Below, piece after piece: positions 59,389 through 64,000 of a stretch of 64,000 nt of DNA. Within the stretch, counting starts at the first letter, position 1. Each line of letters starts with the position of its first letter. This DNA comes from VRUE01 sp963747765 (lineage in GTDB: Bacteria; Actinomycetota; Thermoleophilia; Solirubrobacterales; 70-9). The notes under the pieces are model-generated. The model was not told where the DNA came from, did no database searches, and was given only the letters and a program-made list of their open reading frames with translations. The stretch covers positions 186,001-250,000 of the forward strand of contig CAVVGH010000001.1 of the NCBI GenBank assembly GCA_963747765.1, given 5' to 3'. Position numbers and translations under genes: made by a program.

Positions 59389-60354
59389 TCAGCTGTATCG
59401 CTGCACCACACCGTCGGCGACCAGATCCATCAGGCGCCGCTGTTCGGGCGGAATCGAGGCCGCGTCAAGGGAGCGCTTCGCCGCCTCGACCATCTCCAGG
59501 GCGCGGGCGCGGACTCCCTCCAGCGCACCCGTCGCGGCGATGCGGTCGCAGAGCGCCTCGGCGCCGATGGCGTCAAGGCTGCGAAGGTCGGCCGCACGGA
59601 TCTCGGGATCGTGCTCGGCGGCGGCGATCAGGGGCAGGGTGACCGTGCCGTCCAGCAGATCGGTGCCGCGTGCCTTTCCGGTCCGCTCCGGCGGCCCGGA
59701 AACGTCGAGCACGTCGTCCAGCAGCTGGAACGCAAGGCCGACCTCGGCTCCGAACGCGCCCAGCGCCGGCTCGTCGTGGCCGAGCAGGCAGGCGCATTCG
59801 AAGAGCGTCGCCGTCTTCAAGCGGCAGCGATCCAGGTAGCGCTCTTCTGAGATCGACGTGTCGTATGCGTCCTGGCGCTGGGCGAGCTCCCCGCGGGCCA
59901 GTGCCACCGAGGCGGTCGCGAGCAGCCCAATCGCACGCAGCTCCCGCGGGTCGGCGAGCAGCGCAAAGGCGCGAGAGAAGAGCAGGTCACCGGTTGACGT
60001 GGCGCGCTCGCGACCGGAGGTTGCCGCCACGGTTGGCTGCCCGCGCCGCAGCGGCGCGGCATCGAGCACGTCGTCGTGGACAAGGGTCGCCATGTGCACG
60101 AGCTCTATCGCCGTGGCGGCGCGCACCGCGGCGACTCCACCCTCCTCACCGGCGCAGAGCAGGACGAGGAGCGGACGCAGTCGCTTGCCGCCCGCCGCCA
60201 GCGTCGCGCTCGCGTCTTCCCCGAGCAGCTCTCCGTGGCCGGCAGCCTGCTCGCGGAGGCCCGCCTCGACCTCGCCGAGCCTCGCCGGCAGCCAGCGGCT
60301 TGACGCATCCAGCACCGCGGTGACCGGCGGCGGTACGGCGGAGCGGCGCGTCAC
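59389..60354 (-). CDS. All-trans polyprenyl diphosphate synthase
   Basis: 321 residues from GTG 60354, overlapping the menG stop by 4 bases (GTGA). The aspartate-rich motifs are LVHDDVLDAAPLRRGQPT and FQLLDDVLDVSG, with GGKRLRP at the start of the fold. It makes the isoprenoid side chain (hepta- to nonaprenyl) for menaquinone; coupling to menG supports this. Chain length cannot be read from the sequence alone. Confidence 0.92.
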   Translation of the reverse strand: MTRRSAVPPPVTAVLDASSRWLPARLGEVEAGLREQAAGHGELLGEDASATLAAGGKRLRPLLVLLCAGEEGGVAAVRAATAIELVHMATLVHDDVLDAAPLRRGQPTVAATSGRERATSTGDLLFSRAFALLADPRELRAIGLLATASVALARGELAQRQDAYDTSISEERYLDRCRLKTATLFECACLLGHDEPALGAFGAEVGLAFQLLDDVLDVSGPPERTGKARGTDLLDGTVTLPLIAAAEHDPEIRAADLRSLDAIGAEALCDRIAATGALEGVRARALEMVEAAKRSLDAASIPPEQRRLMDLVADGVVQRYS

Positions 60355-61085
60355 CGGCGGGCGCCACTGTGGATCGCGAGAATGCCTCCCGCGAGGACCA
60401 GCCAGCGGATTTGCTCGAAGCCCGCGTCCTCCATCTTCCTCGCCAGGCTCTCCGGGTCGGGAAAGGCGTGGACCGACTCGGTCAGGTACGAGTAGGCCTC
60501 GGGGTTGTCGGTGAGGCGACCGAGAACAGGAACGATCCGGTCGAACCAGAGCGAGTAGAAGGCGGAGAACGGCCAGCGCCGCGGCTCCGTGAACTCGAGG
60601 ATGACCAGCCTCCCGCCCGGCTTCAGCACGCGGGCCATTTCGCGCAGGCCGCGGTCGCGATCCGCGAAGTTGCGAACCCCGAAGCCGACGGTCACCGCGT
60701 CGAATCGGCCATCCTCGTAGGGGAGCTGCAGGGCATCGGCCCACTCGAACCGCATCGACTCCACACCCCGCTCCGCTGTCTTCTCCCTGGCCAGATCGAG
60801 CATCGACTCGGAGAAGTCGCAGCCGATGACATGGCCTCCGGGCGCCACTCGCGCAGCCAGCTCCAGAGACAGGTCACCGGTGCCGCAGCAGACGTCCAGC
60901 GCCGCATCGCCCGGGCCCAGCTCGGCGCGATCGGCGGCTCGCGTTCGCCAGCTGTGATGCAGGCCCGCCGTCATCAGCGAGTTCAGGAGGTCGTAACGGG
61001 CGGCGATGCGGTCGAACATCCCCTGAACCTGCTCCGAGAATTGGGCTGAGTCCCGCGAAGGCTGAGGTCGTGTGTCAGGAGTCAT
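60351..61085 (-). CDS. menG: Demethylmenaquinone methyltransferase
   Basis: 244-residue SAM-dependent methyltransferase of the UbiE/MenG family. Family segments: VQGMFDRIAARYDLLNSLMTAG, LDVCCGTGDLSLELA, GCDFSESMLDLAREK, DALQLPYEDGRFDAVTVGFGVRNF, and ESVHAFPDPESL. With no ubiquinone genes and an actinobacterial host, demethylmenaquinone is the likely substrate. First gene of a two-gene menaquinone unit. Confidence 0.94.
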   Translation of the reverse strand: MTPDTRPQPSRDSAQFSEQVQGMFDRIAARYDLLNSLMTAGLHHSWRTRAADRAELGPGDAALDVCCGTGDLSLELAARVAPGGHVIGCDFSESMLDLAREKTAERGVESMRFEWADALQLPYEDGRFDAVTVGFGVRNFADRDRGLREMARVLKPGGRLVILEFTEPRRWPFSAFYSLWFDRIVPVLGRLTDNPEAYSYLTESVHAFPDPESLARKMEDAGFEQIRWLVLAGGILAIHSGARR

Positions 61086-61240
61086 CTGCGTGCGATTGTG
61101 CCGGAGCTCGGCATGAACACGGTACTGCCTGACGCGCCTCAGGCCCTCAACTCACGGGGCGCAGGCACGCCGATTTGGAAGGTCCTCCTCATCCCTGGCC
61201 CACCAGCCCCATCGCGAACGTCTCGTCCAGGCCACCCCAA

Positions 61241-61430
61241 CCGCTCCGTTCGTCTTTTGTACCGCTCTGCGACACATACAGCGAACGGAGTCTCGCCCGA
61301 GAGATTCCAACTGCTCCGTTCGTCATTTGTACCGCTCTGCGACACAAACAGCGAACGGAGTCTCGCCCGAGAGATTCCAACTGCTCCGTTCGTTATTTGT
61401 ACCGCTCTGCGACACAAACAGCGAACGGAG
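61241..61430. repeat. Repeat cluster 2: three 70-bp palindromic units
   Basis: Units begin at 61241, 61311 and 61381, exact 70-base period. Each has TGCTCCGTTCG...GCGAACGGAG arms and TTTGT...ACAAA inner arms; the spacer here reads TCTCGCCCGAGAGATTCCAA. About 90% identical by eye to cluster 1 and in the same orientation. It starts about 155 bases before the menG start and leads to the hairpin at 61501. Confidence 0.92.
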
Positions 61431-61500
61431 TTCGTATCCGCCCCTCCGGCCACATCTCGCGGAACGATGCCCGCGGCCCCTGACCGCCTGGGCCCTGCAC

Positions 61501-61605
61501 AGCCCCTCCCTGTTTGCCCTCCTACTTGCAGGTGAGGAGGGCAAACAGGGAGGGGCTGTCTCTCTCATCAATCAACGAGGGATGCGTTTCGGGTCCCGGG
61601 GCCAT
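61501..61605. repeat. Long perfect hairpin plus conserved tail (copy 2)
   Basis: A perfect 23-bp arm AGCCCCTCCCTGTTTGCCCT(CCT) at 61501-61523 pairs with 61535-61557 around ACTTGCAGGTG, the exact reverse complement of the copy 1 loop. The tail GTCTCTCTCATC...GGGATGCGTTTCGGGTCC follows, as in copy 1. Confidence 0.92.
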
Positions 61606-61634
61606 CACCGCGCTTCTCCTCACTCATCCAGCTG

Positions 61635-61807
61635 CTAGATGAGTGGTTCCACGGCGAGGTGTGACTGGAGACGCGCCCGGCCAAGCAGATCAAGGACGCA
61701 GGGTGCAGCCTTTGCCGGTGGGCAATGGCAAGCCCGGGGACGAAGAGCTGCGCAGTGTGCCAGGCACGTCATCCAGGCGTGTCTGGTCGTGGAACTACTC
61801 ATCTCAT
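61635..61807. repeat. MITE-like inverted repeat next to the IS30 element
   Basis: CTAGATGAGTGGTTCCACG (61635-61653) and CGTGGAACTACTCATCT (61788-61804) are inverted with one mismatch, enclosing about 135 bp without a gene. The left arm matches the left end of the 26-kb remnant. The IS30 element begins immediately after the right arm. Confidence 0.6.
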
Positions 61808-63258
61808 GCGTATCCGGTTCGCTCCAGAGTGCGCCCGGCCTCGCCTCGCCGGTCGCGTTCGCCCCAGAGCGCGCCGGCATCGTCTCGCCGGTCGCGTTGG
61901 AACAGGGCGGCGACGCGCGGAGCCGAGGTCCTGATCTTCAATGACTGGTCTTTTGACCCACGTATTCGGTGGGTGGTCTCCATCGATCATCGCAACACAC
62001 TGTCGAGTTGCGATGACGAAAGGAGACCGAAATGCACGGAAGTCGGAGTCGATTCCGGTGGCTGAAACCACCGGAGCGCCGAGCGATCGAAGAGCGGCTG
62101 CGCGAAGGAGCTCGGATCAAAGCGGTAGTCGAGGAGTTCGGCTTCTCGCGCTCTACGGTGGTTCGGATTCGCGACCGGACGTCCCTGCGCCGCCGGCGAG
62201 CAGAGCACTCGGGCCTGCGCCTTAGCTTCGAGGAGCGTGAGCAGATCAGCCGGGGGATCGCCGCCGGTCACTCGGCTCGCAGGATTGCCCGCGAGCTCGG
62301 CCGCTCCCCTTCGACGATCACACGCGAGATCGAGCACGGCGGAGGGCGGCAGCGCTACCGGGCGCTCGGTGCCGAGCGAGGGGCCCTCTCTCGCCTCGCC
62401 CGGCCCAAGGAGGGCAAGCTCTCGCGCTGCCCGCGGCTTGCGGCTGCGGTCGAAGCCGGCCTGAGAAGGCGCTGGTCCCCACAGCAGATATCGGCCAGAC
62501 TGAAGATCGAATACCCCGAAGACCCGGAGATGCGGATCAGCCACGAGACGATCTACCAATCGCTATATGTCCAGTCGCGAGGCGAGCTGCGCCGCCAGCT
62601 TGCCGCCAACCTGAGGCGCGGGCGCTCCAAGCGCCGCCCACGCAGGCAGGGGCCCGAGCTGCGCGGGCGGATCGTCGACATGGTGCCGATCTCCGAGCGG
62701 CCCCCGGAGGTCGCAGACCGGACCGTCCCCGGCCACTGGGAGGGCGACCTGTTGGTCGGCAAGGCCAACCGCTCCTTCATCGCCACCCTGGTCGAGCGCC
62801 AGACCCGCTTCGTGATGCTCGCCCGCCTGGGCAGCGATCGAAGTAGCGCCCACGCGAGCGCTGCGCTGGCCGAGCTGATCTCCCGCCTGCCCTCCCACCT
62901 GGCCCTCTCGCTTACCTGGGACCAGGGCAACGAGCTCTCAGGGCACTTGGGATTCACGGCCGAGACCGGGGTCGCGGTGTACTTCTGCGATCCCCACTCG
63001 CCCTGGCAGCGGGGCTCAAACGAGAACACCAACGGCCTCTTGCGCCAGTACCTGCCCAAAGGCACCGATCTCGCTGCCCACGGCCAAGTTGAACTGGACG
63101 AGATCGCGGCCGAGCTGAACGGACGTCCCCGCCAGACCTTGGGCTGGGCCACCCCGGCTGAGAAGATGGAGGAGCTGTTGCGTTGACTGCTTGAGGCCGA
63201 GGTGGCAAAGGGTTCAGCCGTGCACAGGGGTCGGGCTGGAGCGAACCGGATAGGCACG
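61805..63258 (+). mobile_element. IS30-family insertion sequence
   Basis: About 1.45 kb. Terminal inverted repeats TGCGTATCCGGTTCGCTCCAG at 61807-61827 and CTGGAGCGAACCGGATAGGCA at 63236-63256 (20 of 21 match). The 8-bp direct repeat ACTCATCT flanks both ends (61797-61804, 63259-63266), either a target duplication or part of a longer conserved end. The 5' region holds a tandem 41-bp duplication (61817-61898). The transposase is intact. The right edge touches the qcr gene stop codon. Confidence 0.85.
62032..63186 (+). CDS. IS30-family transposase
   Basis: 384 residues, intact. An N-terminal helix-turn-helix (RRAIEERLREGARIKAVVEEFGFSRSTVVRI), then an IS30-type HTH (RLSFEEREQISRGIAAGHSARRIARELGRSPSTITREI) and a DDE core with Asp239 in GHWEGDLLVG, Asp297 in TWDQGNEL and Glu331 in NENTNGLLRQYLPKGTDL; the 33-residue Asp-Glu spacing is typical of IS30. 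GGAGA lies 7 bases before ATG 62032. Its stop TGA lies in the second TGACTG repeat. Confidence 0.95.
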   Translation: MHGSRSRFRWLKPPERRAIEERLREGARIKAVVEEFGFSRSTVVRIRDRTSLRRRRAEHSGLRLSFEEREQISRGIAAGHSARRIARELGRSPSTITREIEHGGGRQRYRALGAERGALSRLARPKEGKLSRCPRLAAAVEAGLRRRWSPQQISARLKIEYPEDPEMRISHETIYQSLYVQSRGELRRQLAANLRRGRSKRRPRRQGPELRGRIVDMVPISERPPEVADRTVPGHWEGDLLVGKANRSFIATLVERQTRFVMLARLGSDRSSAHASAALAELISRLPSHLALSLTWDQGNELSGHLGFTAETGVAVYFCDPHSPWQRGSNENTNGLLRQYLPKGTDLAAHGQVELDEIAAELNGRPRQTLGWATPAEKMEELLR

Positions 63259-63264
63259 ACTCAT

Positions 63265-63969
63265 CTAGTCGCGCGAGGCGAGGAAATCGGCGATCTCGTC
63301 GAGCTTCTTCTGCGGGAATTCGCGGAAGGACGGCATGATGCCCGGCCCAATTTCAACCGAGCGGATGATCGCCGCTCGGGGAATGAGCTGGCCGATGTGG
63401 GTCAGCTCGGGCCCCGGCCCCTCGTTGCCGTTCTCGCCAAGCTTGTGGCAGGCCAGGCAACCGGATTCGGCGACCAGCTCCTTGCCGGCCTCATACCGGG
63501 GGGCGACCTTCATGTCGATCTCGTTGGGCGAGCCCGTCACTGCCCCCGCATAGGTCAGGTAGGCCATCGCGAGAATCGTCAGGATTCCGGCACTCGTCGC
63601 GATCGGCCGGCGGCCCGGATGGCGCTCGGGCCCACGATCGTAGAACGGCAGCAACAGCAGCAGCACCATGCAGATGGTCGGGATCCCGATCGCCGCCAAC
63701 GGAACCAGCTCGGGGCGGGCTTTGAGCACCCGCAGGACCTCGAAGAGGAAGTAGAAGTACCACTCGGGGCGCGGCACGTAGCTGGTCGACGTGGGATCCA
63801 CCTTGGGCCCCTGCTCGGCACCGAGGACGATCGACATCGCGATGATCACGCCGACGACGATCAGCGCCATCGCCGAGTCCTTCAGCACCGCGTAGGGGAA
63901 GAAGGGCTTGCCCTTCTTCTTGAGAAACTCGTACTCCTCCAGATATGCCTGCTTATCGGCGGGCTTCAT
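63265..63969 (-). CDS. qcrC: Menaquinol:cytochrome c reductase, cytochrome b/c fusion subunit
   Basis: 234 residues. The first part (about 20-150, three membrane helices) is the C-terminal domain of cytochrome b (PRPEWYFYFLFEVLRVLK); the last part is a cytochrome c domain with one heme-binding CLACH and a Met-containing SFREFP region as sixth ligand candidate. This b/c arrangement is known from Bacillus-type qcr complexes and deep actinobacteria. Stop TAG is part of the CTAG at the IS30 edge, so the last residues may have been altered by insertion. Confidence 0.88.
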   Translation of the reverse strand: MKPADKQAYLEEYEFLKKKGKPFFPYAVLKDSAMALIVVGVIIAMSIVLGAEQGPKVDPTSTSYVPRPEWYFYFLFEVLRVLKARPELVPLAAIGIPTICMVLLLLLPFYDRGPERHPGRRPIATSAGILTILAMAYLTYAGAVTGSPNEIDMKVAPRYEAGKELVAESGCLACHKLGENGNEGPGPELTHIGQLIPRAAIIRSVEIGPGIMPSFREFPQKKLDEIADFLASRD

Positions 63970-64000
63970 CGTTTCGCCTGCTCTCCGTTGCCGCTGCCCG
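63966..64000 (-). CDS. 3' end of upstream qcr gene (partial)
   Basis: The minus-strand frame ending GSGNGEQAKR and TGA overlaps the qcrC ATG by 4 bases (ATGA). By operon order this is probably the cytochrome b N-terminal subunit (qcrB), but only ten codons are visible. Confidence 0.5.
   Translation of the reverse strand, partial: GSGNGEQAKR

Noticed and set aside
61098..61638. Short proteins translated through the repeat cluster
   Set aside because: The 70-bp period is not divisible by three, so each peptide repeats through rotating frames; both strands give the same pattern.

Overview
The window is high-GC bacterial DNA that most resembles a deep-branching actinobacterium of the class Thermoleophilia (Solirubrobacterales-like). 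The placement is inference. It rests on an actinobacterial-type mce operon with an MMPL transporter, an rpsF-ssb-rpsR-rplI-dnaB run, a fused CobA-HemD, menaquinone genes, a cytochrome b/c-fusion subunit of a quinol:cytochrome c reductase, many GTG/TTG starts and a GT4 trehalose synthase beside OtsA. No rRNA or species marker is present.

Layout. 1-3.3 kb: heme/siroheme genes (hemC, cobA-hemD) and birA, which carries an in-frame palindrome. 3.2-5.8 kb: SF2 helicase on the minus strand. 5.9-9.6 kb: TlpA-like lipoprotein, NfeD, stomatin, galT and an unknown protein. 9.7-10.3 kb: a decayed nucleotidyltransferase module and tRNA-Arg(CCT). 10.3-16.9 kb: pyrE and envelope genes (L,D-transpeptidase, CPBP protease, short MscS, class A PBP, GT-C glycosyltransferase). 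16.9-18 kb: non-coding repeat cluster 1. 18-26 kb: a flippase-like membrane protein, thiL, a FlgM-like ORF, a two-component system translationally coupled to an HtrA-like protease, and two trehalose synthases. 26-33.4 kb: a small transposon remnant, then the S6-SSB-S18-L9-DnaB-loader-PurA replication/translation run. 33.4-51 kb: a TetR regulator and a large envelope locus, with six overlapping mce genes downstream of an MMPL gene, flanked on both sides by paralogous secreted four-cysteine proteins (two per side). 51-54.3 kb: tRNA-Lys(CTT) followed by a mobile module (DDE transposase, catalytically degenerate tyrosine-recombinase-like protein, divergent DUF6788-like protein). 54-61 kb: mixed genes, including tatA/tatC and menaquinone genes (polyprenyl synthase, menG). 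61-63.3 kb: repeat cluster 2 and an IS30-family element. 63.3-64 kb: end of a qcr operon.

Best candidates for something undescribed: (a) the repeat family present twice, 44 kb apart, made of three 70-bp palindromic units followed by a near-perfect 53-57-bp hairpin whose 11-bp loop is inverted between the two copies; (b) the MMPL-Mce1-6 locus with no YrbE permease or MceG ATPase visible, bracketed by four paralogous secreted proteins; (c) the transposase/dead-recombinase/DUF6788 module; and (d) an IS30 element whose 226-bp relative at 26 kb looks like an internal deletion at a TGACTG repeat.
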